Assembly: GCF_010389155.1 (NCBI RefSeq)
Contig: NC_057761.1
Location: forward strand, 16,742,501 to 16,806,500
Length of the DNA stretch: 64,000 nt
DNA from: Erigeron canadensis
Lineage: Eukaryota; Streptophyta; Magnoliopsida; Asterales; Asteraceae
Reading direction: 5' to 3'
Shown: positions 31,021 through 41,819 of the stretch, piece after piece
Layout: every line of letters begins with the position of its first letter
How positions within the stretch are numbered: the first letter of the stretch is position 1
Position numbers and translations under genes: made by a program
Notes under the pieces: model-generated
The model's input: only the letters and a program-made list of their open reading frames with translations
What the model was told of the DNA's origin: nothing
The model's database searches: none

Positions 31021-32512
31021 TAACACCTGTTGAACCGGGAGTGCTTGCCCCCTCAGGAATTTCCATTGCATCTGTATTAGAAGAGATGATTTGTGCCGAC
31101 TCATCAAAAACAACCTCCACCTCTTCCTCATCAGATTCATCATGATGCTTAGCTACCTGTTTTTTGTTAAGCCGAGCAGCCATATCCTCATCTTCTTCAC
31201 TCGGTCGTATAACATCTTCCTCAGCTCCTTTACCATAGTCATTGAGTAATTCATAAGGATTACTAATAGGTACTGTTGCTGAACTCTTTCCTGTTGCCTC
31301 AGAATTCGTTTTCTTTACTGGCACATAGATAAATTTCTGTTTTTGCTTCTTCATCGGGATACCTTGTTTATTCTTCTTTTTGACTTCCTGAAAACCCTCT
31401 TCATCTAACTTAGGTCCCGTCTTTTGAGTAATATTAATCCTTTTTGGACAATGATCATCATTGTGACCGAATATATGACATGTCGAGCACCTAGGTGGCT
31501 TCCACTCATATTCAACCTTTATTTTTTCATTTGTAAATCCATCACCACCTAATTCAGGAATAGCAACAAGTAATTCTTTTTTAAACTCATTTTCTGCTGA
31601 AATGTCAATTAGTGCTCGAGCATAATTACTCCTTCCCCACGATTCTAAACACATAGTGTTAGTATATGTGTCGAGCAACCTGGGATTACCCAGCTTAGTA
31701 GCTAAAAGACTCAATCCATCCTCCGTATAGGTAGCCATAGGAACATCATGTAGTTTGACCCACACCGCTATGTTCCTTTTCTCTTCTTTCTTAAGCAACA
31801 TAGCAGGCGTCCATATGTTAAGTAACAGAGGAACACTACGTATCATCCATGGTCCTTCTTCCAATACTTTATTCATACCATTTTTATCATTAAATTTAAA
31901 GAAGAAAAACCCATTTGCATTCATCATTACCTTTGAAATTCCAAACCTCATCCAATTATTCTTAGCAAAATTTTCAACTACAGGAAAACCAAGTCGTTTG
32001 CCTATAAAATATCCTACCAGAGTATTTTGGAACCGATCATTAACCTCACGAACAGAATCCCTAGGGATAACAATATCCACACCTTCTCTGGCCTCCGTAG
32101 CTTCAAGCTTCCTGAAGTTAGCTTTCTTTTTTTCAGCGGACATCTGCACTTTAGCTGCATAAGAAATTTTAGGCTCATCGTTATTTTGATCAGCCTTTTT
32201 CTCCTCGTTCTTATTATGGGAACTCATACCAATATTAGCATCAGAACTTTCTATGGTATCCTTAGTTTCCTCATTTGTAGGAAGATCAGACCTGGTCATG
32301 TTTACGTGAGCATTACATTCAGGCACACTCTTATCAACCTAAGGTGATTCATACGAAACCTTCACATTTTTCTTACTGCCACTACCCTCCTTCCCCGTAT
32401 TAGGGTTAGGGTTTTTCAAAATACTACGGATCGGAACATGTTTACCATCAATATTTTTGACCTTTGATGCAACCCCAATGGGTATACCTTTTGAATTCGG
32501 AGCTCTCTCCAT
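31013..32512 (-). pseudogene. LINE-C ORF1 (DUF4283-type, CCHC), one in-frame stop
   Basis: Starts MERAPNSKGIPIGVASKVKN, aligned with the LINE-B and LINE-D starts. A TAG at 32339, near codon 58, interrupts it. The frame then stays open to 31013: ISYAAKVQ, KKANFRKLEATEA, VDIVIPRDSVREVNDRF, FPVVENFAKNNWMRFG, MMNANGFFFFKF, WMIRSVPLLLNIWTP, CLESWGRSNYARALIDIS and an intact knuckle CSTCHIFGHNDDHC. The acidic tail ends EGASTPGSTGVNG. Apart from the single stop this is the best-kept ORF1 here. Confidence 0.92.
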
Positions 32513-33004
32513 TAGCAAACCAGAACCATGCAAACAAACATACCACACCACCACGAACACAACAGAATGCGACAAAGAACAGCAGCCGCCACAACAGAAA
32601 AAAAAACCCTAATAAAAATAAAAAATCCTAAATAAAAATATGAAGCTCAAAATCGATTAGTAGATCTGGTAATCTCTAGGTATAACCCCGCAGGACCGAG
32701 CAATCCAATCCACTAATTAATCCGAAACAACAAGATCTTGATTGGGGTTTAAAACGAAAAAAAGAAAAAAAGATAGGGTTCTTGACGATTAATAGAAAAG
32801 AAAAAAAAACCCTAAAAATGTAAAAACCAACTAAAAACAGAAATCAAGCATGATCAGAACAATGATCATGTAATGATGACTATTATCAACAAGGAAATCA
32901 CGAGATTAGGGCAAAAAGCAATGGAAACTGAAAATTCGGAATCGCCATTTGCTAGAGAGAGTTTTTTCTTCTGTTTTTCATTCTTTTCATTCTCTTTTCT
33001 TTTT
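32513..33004 (-). promoter_or_regulatory. LINE-C 5' UTR
   Basis: No coding. The sense strand carries runs of the type TTAGGGTTTTT (plus-strand AAAAACCCTAA at about 32604, and others near 32408, 32778 and 32811). Likely internal promoter, as in its relatives. Confidence 0.55.
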
Positions 33005-33133
33005 CAGTTTTTCACCTTTTGCAGCATATGATCCATTAAAATGATTTGCTAAAAGTAATGAATCTACATATACTTTAAGGTTTCTAATGTTCATATCTTT
33101 AGCTAAATGCATGCCAGAAATTAAAGCTTCATA
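33005..33133 (-). pseudogene. Gypsy-1 second RNase H fragment between LINE-C and LINE-D
   Basis: The minus strand reads EALISGMHLAKDMNIRNLKV, then YVDSLLLANHFNGSYAAKGE. This is the middle of a plant Tat-type second RNase H with the VYVDS catalytic Asp. It carries the right target copy of LINE-C (33005-33020) and the left copy of LINE-D (33118-33133). Confidence 0.88.
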
Positions 33134-33556
33134 GTATTGCAAAGCAGAATGGTCAGAAACCTCTTATCTCCCTCTACTATGGGCGATTTTTTTCTTCGTC
33201 CTAAAAAACCCTTCTCGGTCATCATTCTTCCTGATTTGGCTGTGATTGCATTCAATATGGATTAATCATTGTTCAAACTTTATTTTCCTCCTGTTCGTTT
33301 AGGGTTTTCTTTGCTATTTTGCTCGATAAATTCTTTTCCCTCCTGGTTTTCTGATTTGCTAGCGTTTTGGGTTTAATTGGGTTGCTTTCGACGTAGTAAC
33401 CTTCGATTTAACCTGGTATTCTAGTGAGTCTAGGGGCCAGTTGCAATTAGGGTTTATCTGTAGGGTTAGGGTTTTGTCTTTTTTGTTGCTTGCTCGTTGC
33501 GAAGGATCTAGGGTTTCTTTGTTTTTTTTTGTTCTATGCATGGTTTATTTTCGTTA
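33134..33556 (+). promoter_or_regulatory. LINE-D 5' UTR
   Basis: Contains TTTAGGGTTTTC (about 33299), GTAGGGTTAGGGTTTTG (about 33461) and CTAGGGTTTC (about 33510). Pyrimidine-rich. Likely internal promoter and leader; no gene. Confidence 0.55.
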
Positions 33557-35171
33557 ATGGAAAGAGTTCCGGCTGCCAGGGGTGTACCTTCTGGCATTGC
33601 TTCTAAGGTCAGAAATATTGATGGTAAGCGGGGCCCAGTTCGTGGAAGCTTGAAAAATCCGAACTTGAACTTGGGTAAGGATGGTAGTGGGAGCGGAAAG
33701 ATTGAAATTCTGAATTCTGATAGGAAAGCTGACACTACTATGAGTGGTGATCTTTCTTCATCACATGTTTATGATGTTCCAAAAGGACCTCATAATATCA
33801 ATATTCAGGAGAACAAAGCTTCAAGAGATTTTAAGGAAGTGCCTAATACACACCAGGAGAAGATTGTGCATGATACTGAAGTATGTGGTAATATTGATAC
33901 TGGAAAAGATGTTGAGGTGAAACAGAAGTTGGATTCAAATGTGTCAACAGGAGAAGATAAGACAATTCATGAAAATAAAGTTGTTGATGCAGATGAGAAA
34001 ACTTTGAAGCAAAAGGAATCGGGTAAGGTTCCAATTTCGTATGCTGAAAAATTACAAAATGGGTATGATACTCGCAAAGTTAATTTCAGAAAATTGGAAG
34101 CAAATGAGGAGATAGAGGAAGCTGATGTTGTCTTGCCTAAGGAATCGGTTAAACAGGTTTTTAATAGATACCAAAATACGCTCTCTGGTTATTTTATTGG
34201 CAAAAGACTTGCTTTCCCTGTTGTGGAGAATTTTGCAAGAAATAATTGGGTAAAGCATGGGTTTGTTAAGATCATGATGAATGTGAATGGTTTTTTCTTC
34301 TTTAAGTTTAACTCAAATGAAGGGATGCAAAAAGTGTTGAATGAAGGTCCATGGTTAATTCGTAGTGTACCTATATTTTTGAACGAATGGACACCAAATG
34401 TTATGCTTAAAAAAGAGGACATTACGAGTGTCCCGATTTGGGTTAAGATGCATGAGATACCTATGGCAGTACACGGATGATGGCCTTAGTCTCTTGGCTA
34501 CAAAGCTGGGTAATCCCAGACGGTTAGATTCATACACAAACAGTATGTGTTTGGAATCTTGGGGTCGTGCTAACTATGCACGAGCACTAATTGAAGTATC
34601 GGCTGAAAAGGAACTTAAAGAATCTTTGGTTATCGCCATACCACATTTGGAAGGGGTGGGGTTTACAAAAGAGAAAATAAAAATTGAATATGAATGGAGT
34701 CCACCAAGGTGCTCCACATGTTGTGTTTTTGGGCATGAGGATACGTCATGTCCAAAAAAGATCAATGTTGTCCAGAAAAAAGGGGTGACGGTTGATGAGG
34801 ATGGATTTCAGGAAGTGAGAAGAAAAGCAAATAAGCAGCAGGGTTTTAGCTTTAAAAAATCAAAACCGGTTTTTGAATATCGTCCTGTATCCAAGCCTAA
34901 GTCTGATCCACCTAAAGCTAGCACGTCTCAGATTCCAACTCAGAACACTTATGATTTGTTGAATGACTACGGGGAGGGGTGTAATGAACCATTGTTCGAG
35001 ACTATGGAGGAGAAGGATGAAGGTAGAAAGGAAAATGTAGACTCGAAGAATACTGATTCGGATGATGATGAGGTCGAAATGGTGTTTGATGAAACTGCTG
35101 AATTTATGGCAAGGGGAACAACTACATCGGAGGGGGCAAGCACTCCCATTATAGGGGTTTCCGATGGGTAG
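33557..35171 (+). pseudogene. LINE-D ORF1 (DUF4283-type, CCHC), one frameshift
   Basis: The Met at 33557 opens MERVPAARGVPSGIASKVRN, the family start. A charged linker (to about 34030) is followed by ISYAEKLQN, RKVNFRKLEANEE, ADVVLPKESVKQVFNRY, FPVVENFARNNWVKHG, MMNVNGFFFFKF and WLIRSVPIFLNEWTP. Two bases appear lost near 34470 (GCAGTACACGG where relatives read GTATACACGG), shifting the frame. The rest, LSLLATKLGNP, CLESWGRANYARALIEVS and an intact knuckle CSTCCVFGHEDTSC, lies in the next frame. It ends EGASTPIIGVSDG and overlaps ORF2 at ATGGGTAG. Confidence 0.92.
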
Positions 35172-38100
35172 TGTGGCTGCTTGGAATATAAGGGGTTTGA
35201 ACCGACCCCTACAACAAAACGAGGTTCGTCAGGTAATTGCTGAAAATCACCTAAATATCTGTGCTATCATGGAGTCTCATGTTGATGTTTCTCAGCTAGT
35301 TACCATATGTAACAAAGTGTGTAATTCATGGGATTGGACTTCTAACGGTAATGTGTGTACTAAAGGAACACATATTATTATTGGATGGAATAGTGATAAT
35401 GTAGATGTAATGGTTCTTGCTCAAACTGCTCAAGTAATTCATGCTCAGGTTGTGTTTAAAGTGGACGGGAAAGCGTTATTTTGTTCATTTGTTTATGCGG
35501 ATAACTACTATAAACACAGGCGTGATCTATGGCAAGATTTATGCATGCATAAACAGTTTGTTGCTGATAAACCATGGGTAATTTTGGGTGACTTTAATTC
35601 CTCTTTAAACTTGGAAGATAATTTCTCCGGTTCTTCATCTATCAGTATTGGAATGCAAGAATTCAAGCAGTGTGTTGAGAAGATTGAAGTATTTGACATT
35701 AAAGGTACACGAATTCACTATACATGGAGTCAAAAGCCAAAAAGAGGAGTAGGCATCCTAAAGAAGATTGATCGTATTCTTGGAAATGTTCATTTCACGG
35801 ACATGTTTCCGGCTTCATATGCTATCTTTCAACCATATCGGGTTTCTGATCATTCACCTTGTATTCTTAAATTACCTGCGGTTGCGAGATCTCGGCCAAA
35901 ACCTTTCAAGTTTGCTAATTTTCTGGTTTATAAAGACTGGTTTAAGGAGCTGGTTGAGAAGGGATGGAACGATCAAGTGCAGGGACATAAGATTTTTGTG
36001 GTGGTTAAAAAACTTAGGGCTCTTAAGAACCCTTTACGTGGGATGCTAGTCAAACAAGGAAATCTACATGATCGTGTGAAAAAATGAAGGGATGAACTTG
36101 ATGTTGTTCAATTGGAAATTGATAAAGATCCCTCAAATGCCACGCTTAGAGAGAATGAAGTGGCCTGCTTAAACAACTTTAGGGTGGCTGTCATCGATGA
36201 AGAAAGATTTCTAAAACAGAAATCTAAAATAAGTTGGCTCGAGGCAGGTGATTCCAACACAGCTTTTTTCCACAACTCTGTTAAATGTAAAAATCATAGG
36301 AGTCGAGTTTAAGCTATCAAGGATAAAAATGGGAATATCGTGGAGGGTGCAGATGTGGCTAACGTTTTTGTTGAACATTATGAGCAGTTTTTGGGGAAAA
36401 AAGGGAATATTTCACAGCTACCAGATACGCATTTGTTCTCAAGGAAATTGGATCCCCAAAAGGCAGGTCGTATGATTCGAGAGGTTACAAAAGATGAGGT
36501 GAAAGATGCCATGTTCTCAATAGGAGAAAATAAAGCTCCCGGGCCGGATGGGTATACTTCAGCCTTCTTTAAAGCAGCGTGGCCTATTATTGGTGATGAT
36601 GTATGTGATGTGATTCGAGATTTCTTTGTCACGGGTCGACTGCTTAAAGAACTCAATCATACCATCATCGCTTTGATCCCCAAGGTAACTACTCCTTCGG
36701 TTGTTAGTGACTACAGACCGATCTCTTGCTGCAACGTCCTATATAAATGAATAAGCAAAATAATCACCAACAGATTGAAAGAAGGATTAGAAGAACTTGT
36801 AAGCATAAACCAGTCCGCATTTGTCCCTGGTAGACGTATTTCAGATAACATTCTTATTACGCAGGAGATCATGCATGGTTATCATAATAACAGAGGTCCA
36901 CCACGTTGTGCATTCAAAGTAGATATTCAAAAGGCGTATGACACTGTCGATTGGGTCTTTTTGGAAAAAATATTGATGGGATTCGGACTCCAGGCTAAAA
37001 TGGTACAGTGGATAATGGCATGTGTTACAACCACGTCTTTCTCCATATCTATCAATGGCAACATTCATGGATATTTTAAAGGGAAACGTGGTCTTAGGCA
37101 AAGGATAGAGTAATTAATGTTTGTTTTGCTGACGACCTATTCCAGTTTGCTAGAGGTGATATAGCTTCAGTGAGTACCATTATGGAAGCGATTAACGAAT
37201 TTCAAGAAATGTCAGGACTCGTGCCTAGCATTCCAAAAAGTACAGCTTCTTCTGTAATGTGAGTGATAGTGTGAAGCATGCGATATTGAGAATTATGCCA
37301 TTTGAACAGGGGCAGCTACCAGTGCGATACTTGGGGGTTTCATTGATATATACTCGGATGGTCTATCAAGATTGCAAGATATTGCTGGAGCAGATGGAGA
37401 AACGTATTAATAACTGGAGAAACAAGTATCTTTCTTTTGCCGAAAGATTACAACTGGTAAATTCGGTTCTCTCATCTATGTATATTTATTGGGCTTCAGT
37501 GTTTATTCTACCGGCTCGAATTATTAAAGAACTCGAGCAACAAATTAGAATATTTTTATGGAGTCATGACTTGGCTGAAAAAATTAAACCGAAGGCCTCT
37601 TGGAAGTCTATTTGCTTACCTAAAGCTGAAGGAGGACTTGGTATGCGACGAATTCAGGATGTCAATTATAGTCTAATGACTACACATATATGGAGCATAT
37701 TGACAAAGCATGATTCTTTATGGGTGAAATGGATCTATTCAAATAAGCTCAAAGGTCGGAGTTTTTGGGACATACCGCTTCAAGCCGGTGCTAGTTGGGG
37801 ATGGACAGAAGACAAGCGCCAGAAAACTTTTACAACTTAGAACCAAAATCGGGCCGTATATTTGGTCGAATATAGGGAATGGACAGAAGACAAGCGCCTG
37901 GTTCAATAGATGGAGCTCAGCTAGTCCACTCGCAACCATTATATCCCGGCGTAATATTGCAAGAGCTGGTTTTTCTATGGATGCTAGAATAGCTGATGTA
38001 CTGGCTGCAGGGATGTGGAAATGGCCTATAGCCTGGTATGACCTGTTTCCGGTACTTATAAACTTGCCTCCCCCAACAATTAATGTTTATAAAGATGATA

Positions 38101-38728
38101 CACTTGTTTGACGTGATATTAGCGGGAATGAGAATAAGTTCTCGTCCTTGATTGTTTGGGAGACTATTCGATGGAGACAGGATGAAGTCCCGTGGGTTCA
38201 CTTGGTATGGTTTGCTCATAGTATCCCTAGACATGCGTTTCACTTATGGCTGATTATGAGGCGAAAACTTAAAACGAATGACAGGCTAAAACAGTGGGAT
38301 GTTGGAGGACCTGTTAACCTTAACCTTCTTTGTTGTTCATTATGTTACAGGGGTCCGGATTCGCACGAGCATTTGTTTTTTGATGCCATTATTCTGAGCA
38401 GGTGTGGAATATGTTTAAACCACTTGCATGCATGGATAACGTCTCATGTAGATGGAACGATATCATTAAGTGGATGAAGCCGTATGCACGAAGTAAATCT
38501 GCCAAGAAAATCATTGGGAAAATTACGGTGGCTGCTGTGGCATACTTCATTTGGCAGGAAAGGAATCGACGAATGTTTTCTAATGATTCAAGGACGGTTG
38601 CAAAGATGGTGGACATTATTCGGGACACAATACGTCTAAAGTTAGCCACGATGAAGTTCAAAAAGAATGATCATGTTAGAGGTCTGCTTGATAAATGGGG
38701 ACTTCCCGATTGTGTTCTCCAAGGATAA
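35164..38728 (+). pseudogene. LINE-D ORF2: endonuclease, reverse transcriptase with internal deletion, zf-RVT
   Basis: Met at 35164. The endonuclease is intact in sequence: AWNIRGLN, MESHVD, WVILGDFNSSLN, VSDHSPCILKLP. Stops lie at 36085 (TGA, from TGG), 36310 (TAA) and 36748 (TGA). RT motifs DYRPISCCNVLYK, FKVDIQKAYDTVDW and KRGLRQ are present. About 118 bp are then missing at 37100, removing GDPxSPYLFT and the following helix and shifting frame into CFADDLFQFARG (about 37124). A further frameshift is near 37250. A short direct duplication is at 37803/37881. The zf-RVT remnant at 38150-38400 keeps RHAFHLWLI and CCSLCYRGPDSHEHLFF. Confidence 0.92.
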
Positions 38729-39037
38729 TCTTTAGATTCACGTGAAGATGGAAGCTATGTGGAAGTTCGTAATCTAATTTCAATAATTTTTTCCATAGGT
38801 TAGTTTCTTTATTGAAGTGCCACTGATGACTATTTTCTTCATTACATTATGTGTCATCATGTTTATTTAATTTAGTTTGTAATGTCGAGAATATTAAGTT
38901 AGTTTTGCTAGCTAGATTAGGCGAAACCATATTTGTGAGGCTGTCGCAAATATGAACTAATGTGACATTTGGTCACATTACTTGTACTTCATTGTTTGAG
39001 TTGTTATAAAATCATCGGGGTAACCCTTTACCCAAAA
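38729..39037 (+). other. LINE-D 3' UTR and terminal hairpin
   Basis: Non-coding, AT-rich. It ends CGGGGTAACCCTTTACCC then seven A, identical to the LINE-C end over that block. Confidence 0.8.
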
Positions 39038-40736
39038 AAATTAAAGCTTCATATTCCGCTTCGTTATTAGTATCTATAAAGTGACAATTTACTGCCTGGG
39101 GTATGATATCCCCCTGTGGCGATTTTAGTACGATACCTAATCATATTCCTTTAACATTAGCAGCACCATCAGTATATAAGATCCATTTTTCAGTAGCTTC
39201 TTTTAACATTTTGACTTCTAGATCTACTTATGGTTGTAGGTCAGTACTAAAATCAACCACAAAATCAGCTAAAGCCTGAGATTTTATAGCATTTCTAGGT
39301 TCATATACTAAGTTAAAAGCACTTAATTTCACAGACCATTTAGCCATTCTTCTTGATACTTAAGTACACATTTAAAGGGTAATTAGTCCTAACATGTATC
39401 GCATGCGTTTCAAAATAATGTCGAAGTTTAGTAGATGCCATAACTAATGCAAGTATAAGTTTTTCGAGATGAGAATACCTGGTTTTAACATCAATTAAAC
39501 TCTTACTTACATAGTAGACGGGATTCTGTTGACCTTCAGATTCCTTTACAAGGACTGTGCTTACTGCATTTGATGATACTGCCATGTAAAGATATAAAGG
39601 CTCACCATCTTCAGGCTTCATCAATAGTGGAGGAGTTGATAAATAATTTTTTAATTCCTGGAAAGCTTCTTCTTGCTTTTCTCCCCATTCGAACTTCTTC
39701 TTCTTCTTTAAGATATCATAAAACTGCTTGCATCTATCTGAAAATCTTGAGATAAATCTATTGAGTGCTGCTAGCCTAGCGGTTAATCTTTGAATATCTT
39801 TGGCATTTGACGGAGATTTCAAATTTAATATAGCTTTGATTTGCTTCGGGCTAGCTTCAATTCCTCTTTTGGTGACCATATATCCTAGGAATTTTCCAGC
39901 TCCAACTCCAAAATTACATTTGGCAGGATTCAACTTCATGTTGTATTTATCCAGGATATTGAAGCTTACTTCAAGATCTCTCAAATGATTTTCAGCTTCT
40001 TAGATTTTACCACCATGTCATCTATATAGACCTCCATGGTATCCCCCAGTTGGTCTTTGAACATCATGTTGACTAACCTTTGATATGTTGCACCTGCATT
40101 TTTAAGACCAAAAGGCATGGCAATATAACAATAAATACATGTCGGTGTCATGAAGGCTGTGGCTTCTTGATCTTCAGGTTCTATCTGAATCTGCTGAAAT
40201 CCTGAGGAGGCATCCATGAATGTCAGCATCTCGTGTCCCGAAGTTGCATCAACCATTGCATCGATGTGTGGCAGTGGAAATGGGTCTTTTGGACAAGCTT
40301 TGTTAAGATCAGTAAAATCTACACAAACTCTTCATTTTCCATTTTTCTTTTGCACAACCACTACGTTTGCCAACCATTCAGGAAACTTGACTTCTCGAAT
40401 CATCTTGGCCTTTAGTAATCTCTCTACATCCTCCTGAATAATAACGTTCCTTTCACGAGCGAATTTTCTTCTTTTTTGTTGAATTGGCTTGAAACTTTTA
40501 TCGATTCCCAGCTTGTGTGTAATGATATCTTTTGATATTCCAGTCATGTCTTCTTGTTTCCAAGCGAAAGTCCTCATTCTTGTTTTGAGGAAATCAATGA
40601 ATTTGGTTTCCATATCTTTCGATATCTTTTTGCCTATTAACACTTTAATATTAGGATCTTCAGGAACCAAAATAACTTCCTTCACATCCTGTTCTTCTGG
40701 TTCATCTACATCAAAGATCCTTTTTTGTAATTGCTA
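39038..40736 (-). pseudogene. Gypsy-1 reverse transcriptase, first RNase H and start of second RNase H
   Basis: Sense is leftward. The RT N-terminus has PEWLANVVVVQKKNGK, a TGA at 40332 (TGG), then RVCVDFTDLNKACPKDPFPL, LTFMDASSGFQQI, MPFGLKNAGATYQR and the catalytic YIDDMVVKS at 40009-40029. A frameshift follows near 39982. Next are GAGKFLGYMVTKRGIEASP and the Ty3-type RNase H (FEWGEKQEEAFQELK, LYLYMAVSSNAVSTVL, VYYVSKSL, RYSHLEKL). After a stop at 39340 comes a degraded linker and then WILYTDGAANVKG and NNEAEYEALI, the start of a second, archaeal-type RNase H. Having two RNase H domains marks the Tat group. Confidence 0.9.
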
Positions 40737-41819
40737 TTGAGAATTTGGCTTTGCAGCTGACTTCATGTTGGACATGTAGCATTCTCTAGCTTCTTGCTGG
40801 TCTCCGTTGACAGTAACTACTCCCCAAGGTGTTGGGAATTTAACACATTGGTGATATGTTGAAGGTACCCCCTACATTTCATGTATCCAGGGTCTTCCCA
40901 AGATTATATTGCATCCTGGAAGAGAATCCACAACACAAAATTTCTGCATCGAATTTATTCCTCCAACATATACTGGCAATTTAATTTCGCCAACAGTATA
41001 TTTAGTTTCACCACTAATCCCGATCAATGGAGACGCTTTTCCATTGATATCTTCTTCTGAAATGTCCATTCTTCTCAACGTCTCTAGCTTGATGATATTC
41101 ACCAAGCTTCCATTGTCTATTAAGATCCTGCGAACATAGTGGTTAGCAATAAAAAGAGTAATTACCAAATCATCATGATGAGGCTCCAAGATATCATCAA
41201 AATCTTCTTCGAAGGAGATGATGTCTGAATATGAAATTGATGCTTTCTTCACGCTTCTTTCTCCTTTATCTGCTTTACTCTGCTTTGCGAATCTCTTTGG
41301 TGCTGAATATGTTGTTCTGCAAACTTCCGATCCCCCAAAAATGGTATTAATTACTTTTGCATTTGCTGGTGGAGAATTTGCTTTTTGTTTTGATTTTGGT
41401 TTGGAAAAATCCAAGCCTTCAACATCCTTGGCTTTCTTTCTTCCAAGTAATTTTGTCAAATATCCCTTAGCTAATAAGGTAGATATTTCTCTTCTCAGCA
41501 TTTTGCAATCTTCAGCTATGTGACCAAAGTCTTCATGATAAGCACACCATTGGCTAGGATCTTTCTCCTTGAAATATCCGTCGTTTTTCTTTTGGGGCCA
41601 TCTCACTTTATCTCCAAGATCTTGAAGCGCCATTATAATGTCGGGTGTTCCTAAAGAAAAACAATCTGATGCCAGAGTAGGATATTCGACCCCGTCATCT
41701 TCCTCGACAGCATTGACCTGATTATCCACATGCCTTGTGTAAGGTTTGTGTCTTGGTTTGAACACCGGGGTCTCTGCTTTCCGATTTGGACAATCATATG
41801 ATAAGGCATCCAATTTTTA
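40737..41819 (-). pseudogene. Gypsy-1 zinc motif, aspartic protease and protease-RT linker
   Basis: Open from 41813 to 40872. The nucleocapsid-like motif is WCAYHEDFGHIAEDCKMLRR (C-x2-H-x4-H-x4-C in place of CCHC, as in Tat elements). A Lys-rich linker follows, then the protease motif RRILIDNGSLVNII. Tat proteases use D-N-G-S-S; here the second Ser is Leu. It continues GCNIILGRPWIHEM, then a TAG at 40872, after which the same frame reads [20 protein letters not shown] into the RT. Decayed but easily recognised. Confidence 0.88.

Larger units (their letters stand above)
27143..33004 (-). mobile_element. LINE-C: full-length L1-type LINE on the minus strand
   Basis: Flanked by identical 16-bp target copies CAGTTTTTCACCTTTT at 27127-27142 and 33005-33020, so the insertion is well defined. 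In sense order: 5' UTR (33004-32513), ORF1 (32512-31013), ORF2 (31020-27344), a 3' UTR and a terminal hairpin followed by about seven A (shown as T at 27139-27145). Same family as LINEs A, B and D, opposite orientation. Relatively few disabling changes. Confidence 0.92.
33134..39037 (+). mobile_element. LINE-D: full-length but damaged L1-type LINE
   Basis: Flanked by AAATTAAAGCTTCATA at 33118-33133 and 39038-39053. 5' UTR (33134-33556), ORF1 (33557-35171), ORF2 (35164-38728), then a 3' UTR ending in the GGGTAA...TTACCC hairpin and seven A. The first about 35 bp after the left duplication do not resemble the LINE-A and LINE-B starts and may be extra bases added at insertion. ORF2 has several stops and an RT deletion. 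Confidence 0.9.

Noticed and set aside
30451..31023. 190-codon plus-strand frame
   Set aside because: It is antisense to the LINE-C endonuclease, whose motifs WNIRGLN, GDFN and SDH are in the minus frame.
33134..33168. Possible gypsy coding sequence (SALQYYEALI) just left of LINE-D
   Set aside because: The target duplication ends at 33133 and the true upstream gypsy sequence (NNEAEYEALI) is at 39038 onward, so the similarity is probably accidental.
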